A program made the position numbers and the translations under genes. A DNA stretch of 64,000 nucleotides from Rebecca billardiae RCC1528 (taxonomy: Eukaryota > Haptophyta). The stretch lies in assembly GCA_965240325.2 (NCBI GenBank), contig OZ251222.1:434001-498000 (forward strand), read 5' to 3'. How positions within the stretch are numbered: position 1 is the stretch's first letter; each line of letters starts with the position of its first letter. Shown in pieces: positions 19,901-28,530 of the stretch. The notes beneath the pieces were generated by a model. The model made no database searches, had not been told where the DNA came from, and saw only the letters and a list, made by a program, of their open reading frames with translations.

Positions 19901-21012
19901 TGCCACACGGACGGCAACCGGCTGCGCGCCGCGCGCGCGCGCGGCGTGGCGAGCTGGTCTGCCGCATCAAAGCCGCGCTGCGCGAGCGTCGCCGTGCGCA
20001 CGCGCACTGCCTCCGCGTACACGAGCCGCGCACGCCCCGCTCGGTCGAGCAGCCTGGGCGCGCGTGGCGCGCGCCCCAGTCGGAAGAGCCACTTGGTGAG
20101 CGCGAGGAGAGGCACGGCGAGCAGCGCAGTGGCCGTGGCGGCGAGCAGCTCGCGCGCGAGGACGATCGGCGCGTCGGCCGGCGCGTCGTCGTACTGCGCG
20201 CAGGACACGGCCAGGCCGAGTGCCGCGGCCGCCCAGAAGAGGACGGCGAGCTCGGACGGGCGCAGGCCCTCCGGGTCGGACACACGGCGGCGCAGAGGGC
20301 CGAGCAGCGTGTGCTCGGCGCCCCCGCGCGCGACGAGCGCGCGCGCCAGACGCATCGCCACGGCGCCATCGAGCCCATGCGCGCGCGCCGCGCCCGGGCC
20401 GTACGCCCGCCACGCGCGCCGAAGATCACTGCGAGCCCTCGTGCCGTCGCGGTCGGGCGCATCAAACGCGCCCGCCGACTGCCGGCTCGTGGACGCGCGC
20501 GCGCCTGCGTCGGCGCGGCGCTCGAGCAGGCCTCGCACGAAGCGCTGGATCTCGCACGCGGCGTGCTGCTCGGTGAGGGCGGCGAGCACCGCCGGCGAGA
20601 TGGTGCCAGTCGGGTCGCCGCTGACCGCATCCGCTGCGCCCGCCGCGCCAGGCACTGCGCTGCCACCGCGGTGCAAGCTGTGCGCGAGGCGCCACGTGAG
20701 GGCATGTGGCTTGCCTGCCAGTGGCTGAGACGGCGCCGTCGGCTCGGGGCCCTCCTCGGTGCGCACCGTCGCCGCCGCGTGCCGCCGCTCGCGCCACGCG
20801 AGCACGCCCACAGACACGCACGCCGCGACCACGAGCGCGAGCACCACCCCGTGAAGAATCGGCTCGCGCTCAGCCGCGGGCGCGGTGAGGGCGCCGATCA
20901 GGTCTGCCCTGTCGAGCTCGTTGGGGCGGAGAGCGTCTTGTGCGTCATCAAACGCGCCGCCCACCGAGATGGGCACGTACACCCCCAGCACGAGCCAGCA
21001 GCGAAGTATCAT
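16969..21012 (-). CDS. large membrane protein with polycystin-1-like segments and an IQ motif
   Basis: About 1347 aa if started at 21012, where MILRCWLVLGVYVPISVGG looks like a signal peptide; in-frame Mets lie further upstream at 21081 and 21240. A first membrane helix follows (HGVVLALVVAACVSVGVLAW). Near residue 154 is a clean IQ calmodulin-binding motif, EIQRFVRGLLERR. A helix pair near 255-310 (LAVLFWAAAALGLAV...LLALTKWLFR) and a C-terminal pair near 1250-1305 (AFFAIVYANRFGRAKTRRMM...LIEPCLTALAMA) resemble successive helices of polycystin-1-like proteins. A possible EF-hand-like region lies just before the last pair. Between them are about 800 residues of Ala/Pro/Arg/Ser low complexity. 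No PKD channel domain follows, so this is truncated, divergent or continues by an unseen exon. Family call is tentative. Confidence 0.45.
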   Translation of the reverse strand: MILRCWLVLGVYVPISVGGAFDDAQDALRPNELDRADLIGALTAPAAEREPILHGVVLALVVAACVSVGVLAWRERRHAAATVRTEEGPEPTAPSQPLAGKPHALTWRLAHSLHRGGSAVPGAAGAADAVSGDPTGTISPAVLAALTEQHAACEIQRFVRGLLERRADAGARASTSRQSAGAFDAPDRDGTRARSDLRRAWRAYGPGAARAHGLDGAVAMRLARALVARGGAEHTLLGPLRRRVSDPEGLRPSELAVLFWAAAALGLAVSCAQYDDAPADAPIVLARELLAATATALLAVPLLALTKWLFRLGRAPRAPRLLDRAGRARLVYAEAVRVRTATLAQRGFDAADQLATPRARAARSRLPSVWQRVLCACGGARLPRLGARTASSMADERVVPTHTEPRGGARAQTTAARGRAPPPQPPRLAISLEGSTPPDSPSPDGSKDRPRDGGSLDGGERFADGADGVGAARDGAALCAGLATRSARAGALLAAPSAPAPPPPCWSQEPVLATGGGGGPQPSATRLARLSAPARFVGGAGAGTRRGLAASSDDGSAPGGTRLGAELCLPEASAAAVLPGCGTAQPWAAGTAGARAPAVAQLLTEQALREHTARTGRSGAALGARRVARLLRAQPPRRAPSAQPPAGSPRVEAVGRVCPAADPPRACAPRRPPPPPFGATTRVHAPSPLARARSREAPLSCVANGAVGCAGRAQRRSAAYLADAPDSEHSAGATQRGGASDRGQSPAHSPATQLRCARARARPPLPVSPGTAQLSPERTLVLRDAPPLACASDAWWGAEGGGAEGGADGAAEAAAAARGVRLCGRVLRLSFGLSLGSTPSCSCSPAPGSSTGPFSALRSRGSPSVGPCSALSISTAGTARAWPSPRSAASPLQPERRAKSKPRPPHAGGGGGGAAGSECRPSTPPLSPPGSPPLDAPPRPTSAAGDRPPAPHADAPPHAEPARPSCLQLPAGGTAAASSGAVGARPGARARSAGSRPRAPACRSASLACAQPAALAAGSCALGPTRATPLDLGRFLPSAASRFEAPTESERLRAAGLSPLPPPVRGSKLTSRRTTGAEDALSLADASDLTDATLNATLKSLSVLSAPHAHGLDSASASLLRYRFVLADPLFSGGLDSSAALRFLLELGFDRRAAHSAIVELGGGAAPAPAAAPSRHSGARPSAADSLDPSARSDGRITFDALCGWYTRRVEADARRRLRRAARAARWLPCCAARAVPPPRGGRARTALGWALAVCTLCLSAFFAIVYANRFGRAKTRRMMLSWGLAEAQRLALIEPCLTALAMAADSAARGALGGGVLLGRAINEALASGAGRCMGWLVNGRGGSLA

Positions 21013-21590
21013 GGCGACGTGGCGGCCAGGTGCTCGCGCCGAGGGCGGGGCCCGCGCGTCGATGCGGGTTGCCGCGGCCATCGGATTCCGCGCGTCGCGA
21101 GCGCGACCGGTGGAGGGTGCGAGTACACCGGTGCAAGACCAAAGACCCACCAATATGCGGTTCGCTGAACGACGATGAGTGCGCGCGCGGGGTTGCCGGA
21201 GAGGTTCAACAATCACCAAGTACGACGACTCAACCATCAAAAACGTACCAGCGCATCAAGTTCAAGATCAGGGTTCGCGGTTCGCGCAATCAACTTTGCC
21301 ACTGTTAAGAACGTGGGAAACTACTCAAAAGGCATTCGCGTCCTTTTAAATTCCCCTTTATAACGGGCTCCGGGTGATCAGGCTGCGGCCGTAGTATTCA
21401 TCCGCACGTAAGGTTATTTATTTGGTTTTACCGCGCTATTGAACCCGATACTCCCCCCAAAACTGAGTCATGACGCGAGCCAACCAGGTTGCTCACCTAC
21501 CGTGGTCCGGGCGCCCCGGACGGCAGCCGAGGACGAGGCGGACAGCCGCCATCATTCACGCCCCGGGGGCGGGCAGTGGCTCGAGCTCGA
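21013..21590. other. divergent intergenic region upstream of FAM32A
   Basis: No further gene is seen beyond possible N-terminal extensions of the minus-strand gene. The stretch 21180-21470 is markedly less GC-rich, with TTTTAAATTCCCC and TTATTTATTTGG, and probably holds promoters for both divergent genes. Confidence 0.4.
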
Positions 21591-21944
21591 ATGGCGGACG
21601 CGTATGCGAACGTCGTGGGCGGATCGCTCAAGCTCAAGGGGAAGAAGAAAGGCAAGAGCAAGCGCAAGCGTGCAGAGGTGGAGGCAGACGCCGATGCGGA
21701 GCCCGACCGCGCAGGTGACGGATCGCGTGCAGCCCTGGATGCTGCAGATGGTGTCGCGGACGGCACCGCGATTGCGGGTCTGACAAAGGCGCAGCGGGAA
21801 CACATGCGCGTGCTCGAACGCAACGCGAAGCAAAAAGTCGAACAAGACAAGAGCAAGTCCTACCGCGACCGCGTGTCGGCGATGAACGAGTACTTAGCGA
21901 ACCTATCTGAGCACCACGACATCCCACGCATCTCCAAGCACTAG
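21591..21944 (+). CDS. FAM32A: FAM32A-family nuclear protein
   Basis: 117 aa, one exon. The start MADAYANVVGGSLKLKGKK matches the family start (MADxYxxVxxGxLKLKG), followed by a Lys/Arg-rich stretch. The C-terminal half has LTKAQREHMRVLERNAKQK, then YRDRVSAMNEYLANLSEHHD and IPRISKH, matching the conserved end of FAM32A. Known members are small nuclear proteins; the human one associates with late spliceosomes near the 3' splice site. Length fits the family (about 112 aa). The in-frame sequence upstream to 21489 has no family similarity, so the start is set at 21591. Given the odd GC-rich acceptors in this genome, a spliceosome link is a reasonable but untested role. Confidence 0.9.
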   Translation: MADAYANVVGGSLKLKGKKKGKSKRKRAEVEADADAEPDRAGDGSRAALDAADGVADGTAIAGLTKAQREHMRVLERNAKQKVEQDKSKSYRDRVSAMNEYLANLSEHHDIPRISKH

Positions 21945-22894
21945 GCCTTGGACGCCCCGAGTGCCGTACCCCATTTCAGCCTCTGTGGCATGAACGACTG
22001 CAATGCAGTGTCACGTCGTACACACTGGGCCAGATGTCTTCGCACGCCGGCCACGGTCAGGCTGCGATGCCTGTCATCTCGATTGTTCGCCCAAGCTGTC
22101 TCGTTCCGGGATCGGGCCCGACCCGGTCCCGTGGCCGTGCCGCGTGCGGAGCATTGCGCTCGGACCTCGGTCCCGCTCCGAGGCGCCCAGTCACTAGCCA
22201 GTCAGTCAGGATTGAGCACGCACTCCTTCCGAGCCGTCACTCCCGATTTGGCCCGCGCGTCCGGAGTCAGACTCAGCGCCACCCGGAGTGTCTCCGCGTG
22301 CCCGGCCACCGTCGGGGCGTGAGGCGTGGGCATACGTGGCAAGTGTCGAAGTGAACTTGCCCGATTCACTCTGACTCACACTAGACACACTATTTAGCTT
22401 ACTTGAACTTATTGAAGTCGGACTCCGTGCCCCGCCCACCGTCTCATTCTCAATTCCGGACTCCGGGTCCTTGCAGGCCCTGGGAGTGGCACGGTCCCGC
22501 CATTTGTTGAGCCAGTAATACAGATGACAGAGTCAGTCCGCCCAAAGGACCATTAAAATACCCTTCGGTCCGCCGGACGGCGGTTCGCGGGTACGGTACG
22601 GCGGCCGTGCCATTCGGTCCGCGCTCCGACGGGCGTCGGCCCGCGGCGCGCGGCACGAGCTTGACCGCGCGGGGCGCCGGCGGCGGCCACGGCCGCTGAC
22701 GGTCGCCTGACGGCGGCCGCGGCGCGGTCGCGGATCGGCCCGGACTAGTGAGTAGCTAGCGCTAGTGGGCGTCTAGCTACTCTCGCTCGATGGTGTGTGT
22801 ACCTTTGCTGCAGATGCAGGCGCGACCGCCGGCCGCCATCGTTCTTGCCTGATCGTAAGTTGAACGTGGTGCCGGATCAGGCCGGGGCCGACGA
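21945..22894. other. 950-bp intergenic region
   Basis: No gene recognised. It contains GACTC/GAGTC-rich short repeats (about 22200-22450) and GC-rich inverted motifs around 22560-22700 (for example GGTCCGCCGGACGGCGG). Probably includes the promoter of the channel gene downstream. Confidence 0.5.
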
Positions 22895-25800
22895 ATGTCG
22901 TCGGGCGCGGGCCATGGGCACATGCCCCATGGGCCCATGCCCCGCGTGGCGTCGTTCCAAGAGCCCGTGCTCGAGAGCGGCATGAACCGACCGCTCACGG
23001 CCCAGCGCCGCTCGAGCAGCTGGCAGGACATCGCGGAGAGCGTGTCTCGGCCCTTCTCGGCCGCGATCCGCAAGTCGAGCATCCAGATCGCCTCGCTGGT
23101 GATGGACCCGGCCATCGAGCAGGTGCAGAACGTTCTCGGCCGGATGGGCCGTCGGACCGGCATCCTGCGCGAGCCGCTGCTGGCCTCGCGCGGCGCGTCC
23201 TCGCATCGGCGGCGCGCGCGCGAGGACACGGCGTCGAGCATGGGCACCAGCATGGACGCCCTCGAGGAGCGCGACCGCAGCCTGGACCGGTGGCTGCGCA
23301 TCCAGGTGGCGGCGTCGTTCGTGCGCGACGCGATCCACGGGCGCAACCCCGCGCGGCGGACCACGCGCTCCGCGCTGCGCGTGTACCGCTACTACCACTG
23401 CGCGCTCGGCAAGCTGCTCCGGTACGCCGCCACGCTCGCGTTCATCCTCACGCCCATCTACGAGCAGCCGGGCTGGTGCCTCACGTCGGGGTGCGACTCG
23501 AAGGATCCGGAGGTGTACTACTTTGGCGCGCCCTTCCTCCCCTTCTCAGTCACCGTCTCCGTCGAGCTCGCCGCGCTCGCCGTCATCCTGATCGACCAGG
23601 CGGCGCGGCTGCACTTCACCGGGCTGAGCGCGTTCCGCCGCGACTGGTGGTCGACGTCGCGCTCGGTGGTGGTGGTGCTGACGGGGCTCGACGTGGTGGT
23701 GGGCACGTTCTACGAGGCGTGGGACCGCTCGTGGCTCACCCGCGTGCTGCGCATCTACGTCTTCGTCTCGCAGCACCACAACCTGCGCGCGGCGTGCGTG
23801 AACATTTTCCGCACGGTGCCGGCGCTCACCGAGGTGCTGCTGATGTTGTGCGCGCTCATCCTGCTCGCGGCGTGGGCGGCGATGCTGCTGTTCGGGCACA
23901 TCGAGTCGGCGGGGTTCCGCACGTACTCGTCCTCGCTCCTCTCCATGTACACGCTGAGCACCGTCACCAACTTCCCCGGCGTCACCCTCGGCCCTATGCG
24001 CCAGGCGCGCCAGTCGTTCCTCTTCTTTGTCGCCTTCCTGTGCGTGGGCGTGCTCGTGCTGATGAACCTCGCGCTCGCGATCGTGTACGAGGCGTACCGG
24101 ATCAACCTGGCGAGCGAGGTGGCGCGGCAGCTGAGCCGGCAGCGCCGCGCGCTGCGCTATGCGTATGCGCACATCTCCACGCCGCTCGACAGCGGCGGCG
24201 GCATGCGGCCGGCTGTGCTCGGCATGCTGGGCGTGCCGAGCTCGCTGCACGAGGCGGCGAGCCGCTCCGGCGGCGGCGCGGACGCGGCCGGCTTCGGCGG
24301 CGGGTCGTTCGGCGGCGGCGGCGGCGCGGCGGGCAGCAACGGGTGCGGCGGCGGCGCAGGCGTGAGCCGCGGCATCCTCCGCTCCGACTCGTCAGACTCG
24401 TGCCTCGGCCTCGAAGCGGCCGAGGCGAGCGGCCGCTCGCCGCCGCCAGGCGCGCGCCTCGGCCGCAGCGGCGCGCTCAACCGGGGCATCTTCCTCAGGG
24501 ACTGGTGCGCCATGCTGCGCGTGCTCGACCCGAAGCTGCGGCGGTGGCAGGCGGAGCTGCTGTTCCACGGGTGCGATACCACGCAGTCGGGGTACATCAC
24601 CGAGGACGAGTTCGCCAACGTGCTCGCCGCGCTGCAGCTCCGCTTCATCCCGGTGCCGAGCGGCGCGGCCGCCGCGGCCGCCCGGCGGCCGCTGCGCCAG
24701 CTGGTCAAGTCGCGCTACTTTGAGCTCTTCTTCGACACGCTCGCGGGCGTGACGGCGGTGGCGATCGCGTGGCCGGCGCGCACGGTCGCCGTGCCGGTGC
24801 ACGTCGCGCTCGTCCTCCTCTTCGCCATCGAGATGCTGCTCAAGCTCGTGGGGCTCGGCCCTGTCGGCTACTTCCGCTCGCGCCGCCGCCGGTTCGACGG
24901 CGTCGTCGCGCTGATCGCGATCGGCGCGATCACGTACAACCTGCGGCAGATCGCCAACCCGGAGTCGGGCGGCGAGCAGGCGGTGCGCTGGACGCTGTAC
25001 CTCTGGATCTTCCGCGCGATGCGGCTGCTCGGCCTCTCGCGCCGCTCGATCCTGCTCGGGCACACGCTGCGCCGGCTGATCAAGCCGTTCCTCACCTTCC
25101 TCGGCGTCGTCTTCTGCTTCTTGTACGCGTCCGCCGGGATCGGGCTCGAGCTCTTCGGCGGCCGGCTGTACGTGCGCGCGGAGTGCGTGGTGGGCACGGC
25201 GTACGAGCAGGCGACGTACGAGCCGGTCAACTTCAACTCGATGGCGTCGGCGCTCGTCCTCGCCTTCTCGCTGCTGATGGTCAACGACTTCCCGGTCTTC
25301 ATGGACGTGACGGCGCGCTGCACGTCCTCGTGGTCGCACATCTATTTTGTGCTCTTCCACCTGTGCAACGTGGTGATTGTCTCCAACCTGCTCACGTCGT
25401 TCATCCTCGAGGCGACGCTGCGCGCGTGGGCGGACGTCGACGCGGAGGGCGCCGAGTCGGGCGCGGCGGGCCTCTCGCCGCGCCCGGCCGGCGGCGCGCC
25501 GCACTCGGCCAACGCGTCGCTGCGCGGCACGCGCAAGACGTCGCTCGCGCCCGGCCGCAATGCCGAAGCGTACGCGGCCGCCGCGGCGGCCGCGGCGGCC
25601 GCGGCGGGCGGCGGCGCGTACGGCGGCCAGATGCCCGCGGCGCAGGGCTCGAGCGGGCTCGTGCTCGAGCAGCGCGCGCGGTACGTGCAGCGCATGCAGC
25701 AGCGCATCGAAGAGGAGCACGTCACGCTCGAGGACGGGCGCGCGTTCACCATCAAGCGGCAGGACTCGTTCACCGGGCTGGCGGCCATGGAGGAGATGCT

Positions 25801-25933
25801 GCTCGACCAGACGGCCATCATGGGCGGCGGCACCGAGTCGCGCGTGCACACGCCGCCCGCCTCGCCGCGGCGCGAGGGCAGCTTCGCGTACGACTCCGCG
25901 CCCCCGGCCTTGAGCTTCAACCGCACGCACTGA
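22895..25933 (+). CDS. two-pore cation channel (TPC family)
   Basis: 1012 aa, unspliced. Two six-helix channel repeats are joined by a cytosolic linker. Repeat I: S4-like WLTRVLRIYVF near 280, and a pore with TVTNFPGV near 359. Linker: a Gly-rich stretch, then an EF-hand (DTTQSGYITEDEF) near 560. Repeat II: S4 LWIFRAMRLLGLSRRS near 703, a pore with MVNDFPVF near 796, and a long S6 (VIVSNLLTSFILEATL). This order matches TPC channels of vacuole, lysosome or plastid membranes, which pass Na+ or Ca2+ and respond to voltage, Ca2+ or phosphoinositides. The second filter is VNDF where plant and animal TPCs usually have VNNW, which may change selectivity. Only one EF-hand is clear, versus two in plant TPC1. 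The C-terminal 180 residues include an Ala run. Co-directional with the next two genes. Confidence 0.88.
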   Translation: MSSGAGHGHMPHGPMPRVASFQEPVLESGMNRPLTAQRRSSSWQDIAESVSRPFSAAIRKSSIQIASLVMDPAIEQVQNVLGRMGRRTGILREPLLASRGASSHRRRAREDTASSMGTSMDALEERDRSLDRWLRIQVAASFVRDAIHGRNPARRTTRSALRVYRYYHCALGKLLRYAATLAFILTPIYEQPGWCLTSGCDSKDPEVYYFGAPFLPFSVTVSVELAALAVILIDQAARLHFTGLSAFRRDWWSTSRSVVVVLTGLDVVVGTFYEAWDRSWLTRVLRIYVFVSQHHNLRAACVNIFRTVPALTEVLLMLCALILLAAWAAMLLFGHIESAGFRTYSSSLLSMYTLSTVTNFPGVTLGPMRQARQSFLFFVAFLCVGVLVLMNLALAIVYEAYRINLASEVARQLSRQRRALRYAYAHISTPLDSGGGMRPAVLGMLGVPSSLHEAASRSGGGADAAGFGGGSFGGGGGAAGSNGCGGGAGVSRGILRSDSSDSCLGLEAAEASGRSPPPGARLGRSGALNRGIFLRDWCAMLRVLDPKLRRWQAELLFHGCDTTQSGYITEDEFANVLAALQLRFIPVPSGAAAAAARRPLRQLVKSRYFELFFDTLAGVTAVAIAWPARTVAVPVHVALVLLFAIEMLLKLVGLGPVGYFRSRRRRFDGVVALIAIGAITYNLRQIANPESGGEQAVRWTLYLWIFRAMRLLGLSRRSILLGHTLRRLIKPFLTFLGVVFCFLYASAGIGLELFGGRLYVRAECVVGTAYEQATYEPVNFNSMASALVLAFSLLMVNDFPVFMDVTARCTSSWSHIYFVLFHLCNVVIVSNLLTSFILEATLRAWADVDAEGAESGAAGLSPRPAGGAPHSANASLRGTRKTSLAPGRNAEAYAAAAAAAAAAAGGGAYGGQMPAAQGSSGLVLEQRARYVQRMQQRIEEEHVTLEDGRAFTIKRQDSFTGLAAMEEMLLDQTAIMGGGTESRVHTPPASPRREGSFAYDSAPPALSFNRTH

Positions 25934-26244
25934 TCATCCTCGAAGGCGTGCCGATGCCATCTGTGGGCCTCGCCTCACGCCTGAGCCTGAGGCGCGGCTG
26001 CGGGCGGCCCGAGTGCGCCGTGGAAAATCGATTGCGCTGACGATGATGATGATGCGCGCGCGTTTTGCGCGAGATGGAATAATAAAAACTAAAAACAAAA
26101 GCCGGCCTTTGCCGAGGCCGGTGCGGCTGGGAAATCACACGCGACGTCAGCTGCCACCGTTGGCGGTCGAGCTCACCAAGCACGGCCCGCCGGCGCGGCC
26201 GGCATTGCTCATCGAGGCGCACATGCCAAGCGCCGCCCGCGCAC
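25934..26244. other. 311-bp intergenic spacer
   Basis: No gene seen. An A-rich patch (AATAATAAAAACTAAAAACAAAAG) at about 26078-26101 may mark the 3' end of the channel transcript, but no firm polyadenylation rule is known for this genome. Confidence 0.4.
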
Positions 26245-28230
26245 ATGAGCCGTGAGCGCCCAGCCAGCGCTGAGCAGACGCATCCCAAGCGAGTACGTCG
26301 GGGCGGCTCGGCCGACCGGGACCTGCCGCTCCCCGATGGAGTGGCGTCGGGCGCAGCGCCGGCGCATGGCCGTGCGAGCTCGGCGCACGAGCGAGCTGGG
26401 CCTCCGAGTGCGCCCAGGAGCGCGGCGGCCGACGACGCTCGCGCTCCTCTCGCGCAGGCTATCGGCGCCATGCTGCGCTGCGTCGACGACGCCGACTCGG
26501 ACGAAGCTGCGATCACCGGAGCCCTGAGCGAGCTGAGCGCAACCATCACGGCACACGCTCCGCTGGCCGCGACGGACACAGGCGCCGACATCCTGTGCGA
26601 GGCGCTCCAACAGCTCCACGCCGCGGCGCTCGACAGCGGGCACAGTGAGCGGTACCCGGGAGCATGGCGTCAACTCATGCGCGCGTGCGCAGACGGCGCC
26701 TCGCGCGAGCGCGTGCGCGGCGCAGCGTCTGAGCGGGGCCTGGCAGCTGTGGAGCCGAGCGCTGAGGGCGCGGCGACGTCATCGCCCACGCCTGGGGCCG
26801 CGGCTGGGTCGCCCCATGCCGTCGCCGCCAATGCTGCCCTCGCCGCGCAGCCCTCCGCGCACAGCGACGACGTGATCATCCTCGACGACTGCGAGGAGGA
26901 GGAGCCCACACGCGACGAGGCCGCTGCGGGCGCGCTCGGAGGCACGATGGGCAGCCAGGAAGTGGTGCTGCTGGGCCAGGCTGGGTTTGATGTGCTGCGG
27001 GATGCGCCGCACCCGCGGCCCGCGTGCATCGAGAGGCCGTGGGCGAGCGGGCCGCAGGACTTCTGCACGCACTGCGTCTGCTGGGTGTGCGAGCGCCCGC
27101 CGGCCGAGTGCGCGCACTGGGCAACGGGCGACAGGCACTGCGACGCGCAGCCAGACAGCGAGGTGTGGCGCCAGGCGCGCGAGGCCGTGCTTGGGCCGCC
27201 GAGCCACCCCGAGCCGGCGCGAACAGCGCACGAGCGGCCGTGGCTCACGGCGGCAGAGCAGCGACGGGCTGCCGCGTCGGCGCCCGACGCGGCGGTGCCC
27301 CTCTCGTCTGAGGCCGTGCAGCTGGTGGCTGAGATCGCCAACTGCGAGGTGGCCGAGGCGCGCGCCGCGCTGCTCGAGGGCGGCGGGCACGTGCAGCTCG
27401 CGCTGGAGGCGCTCTTCTCTGAGCGCAGCCGCGCGCGCGCGCTGCAGCGGCAGCGGCCGAGGGAGGCCGCCGCGCCAGCGCGCCCGCCCGCTGGCTCGCC
27501 GTCGAGTGGCTGGCGGCGGCGCACCCTCCGGCAGGCCTCCAGCCCTCCGCCGCGCGCTCGCCAGGCGGCCCCGGCGCAGGCCGAGTTCGAAGCGCCGCCC
27601 GTCGCTGAGCCGGTGGCGGCGAGCCGCGGCGGCGCGACGCCGGCTGCGGATGAGCCGGCCTCCGGGCTCGCGCAGACGCCGGCTGCGGATGAGCCGGCGT
27701 CAGGGCCCGCGCAGACTCCGCTGTGGTCCGCGCGCGGGGCGCTCACCGTGCGCTCGCTGGCCGAGTGCGCGTGTGCGCACTGCGCCCGGCCTATGCAGCA
27801 CACCCTGGCTGGGCTGTGCTCGCTGGATGACCTGCTCATCGAGCCGGGCGATGAGGACGACGGCGGCCGTGCCGGGAGCGCGGACGGCGCCGCCTCAGAA
27901 TGGCCGCTTGTCGAGCTCGCGGGGTGCAAGCACGCACTGCACGAGCGCTGCGCGCGGAAGCTCGCGGACGGCAGCATGGTTGCGACCCGTGGTCATGCGA
28001 GCGGTATCATGGCTACGCTTGACGACGCAGTTGCCGCGCAGCGGCACGAAGGCGAGGCCTCCGATGGCGCTGCCACTGATGCCATCAGGCATGAGCCAGG
28101 CCGGCATGGTGCGAGTGCGCGCGCACCCGCGGGCGGCGCATTGAACTGGACGGTCCTGAATGCGCGCTCGCTCGTGTGCCCAGTGTGCGGCATCGCGTGC
28201 CGTGGCAGCGTGCCGGACCCATCGCCATGA
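26245..28230 (+). CDS. SIM, Cys-rich, UBA and RING-like protein; candidate ubiquitin ligase
   Basis: 661 aa, unspliced. Order: a basic N-terminus; a SUMO-interacting-type motif DDVIILDDCEEEE near 208-222, with hydrophobic core and acidic tail; a Cys/His cluster FCTHCVCWVCERPPAECAHW ending HC (about 272-306); a UBA-like helix bundle at about 354-394 (VQLVAEIANCEVAEARAAL, then HVQLALEALFSE); and a C-terminal split RING-like set, CACAHC...GCKHALHERC...CPVCGIAC (about 508-655). A 39-bp unit repeats twice at about 27643-27720, giving TPAADEPASG duplicates. SIM plus RING is the layout of SUMO-targeted ubiquitin ligases; the UBA would bind ubiquitin. The RING has a long insert between ligand pairs, so zinc binding is inferred. 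No family name is recognised. Confidence 0.6.
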   Translation: MSRERPASAEQTHPKRVRRGGSADRDLPLPDGVASGAAPAHGRASSAHERAGPPSAPRSAAADDARAPLAQAIGAMLRCVDDADSDEAAITGALSELSATITAHAPLAATDTGADILCEALQQLHAAALDSGHSERYPGAWRQLMRACADGASRERVRGAASERGLAAVEPSAEGAATSSPTPGAAAGSPHAVAANAALAAQPSAHSDDVIILDDCEEEEPTRDEAAAGALGGTMGSQEVVLLGQAGFDVLRDAPHPRPACIERPWASGPQDFCTHCVCWVCERPPAECAHWATGDRHCDAQPDSEVWRQAREAVLGPPSHPEPARTAHERPWLTAAEQRRAAASAPDAAVPLSSEAVQLVAEIANCEVAEARAALLEGGGHVQLALEALFSERSRARALQRQRPREAAAPARPPAGSPSSGWRRRTLRQASSPPPRARQAAPAQAEFEAPPVAEPVAASRGGATPAADEPASGLAQTPAADEPASGPAQTPLWSARGALTVRSLAECACAHCARPMQHTLAGLCSLDDLLIEPGDEDDGGRAGSADGAASEWPLVELAGCKHALHERCARKLADGSMVATRGHASGIMATLDDAVAAQRHEGEASDGAATDAIRHEPGRHGASARAPAGGALNWTVLNARSLVCPVCGIACRGSVPDPSP

Positions 28231-28530
28231 TGCTGCCATGACCAACCCACTGGTGCATCCACGGTCGATCGGACGCGTCGACTGATAAGACCGATGCCAC
28301 TGCGACGCGTTTGACCGTGACTGACCGTCGGCGTCGTTATGAGCTATGTGAGCCCGCGTCAGCACCGTGCGCCGGACTCCATGCGGAGTCCGGGAGCGAT
28401 GGACTTGTGCAAGGCAGAAGCAGCGGCTCTCCTGCGTCTCACGCCGCCGAGCTTGGCGGCTGACGCAGCGTCGTCGCGCGGGGGAGCGTCGCGCGACAGC
28501 GTCGCGGCGGGGGCGTTCGCGTCGCGCGGG
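28231..28530. promoter_or_regulatory. spacer and probable 5' region of AP-2 mu gene
   Basis: 300 bp between co-directional genes. An in-frame extension upstream of the AP-2 mu start (from 28339) is open but has no similarity to AP-2 mu, so it is treated as 5' UTR. No promoter motif recognised. Confidence 0.35.

Noticed and set aside
24392-25930. 512-aa minus-strand frame opposite the channel gene
   Set aside because: Arg/Ala/Glu-rich antisense shadow of a strong two-pore channel reading frame.
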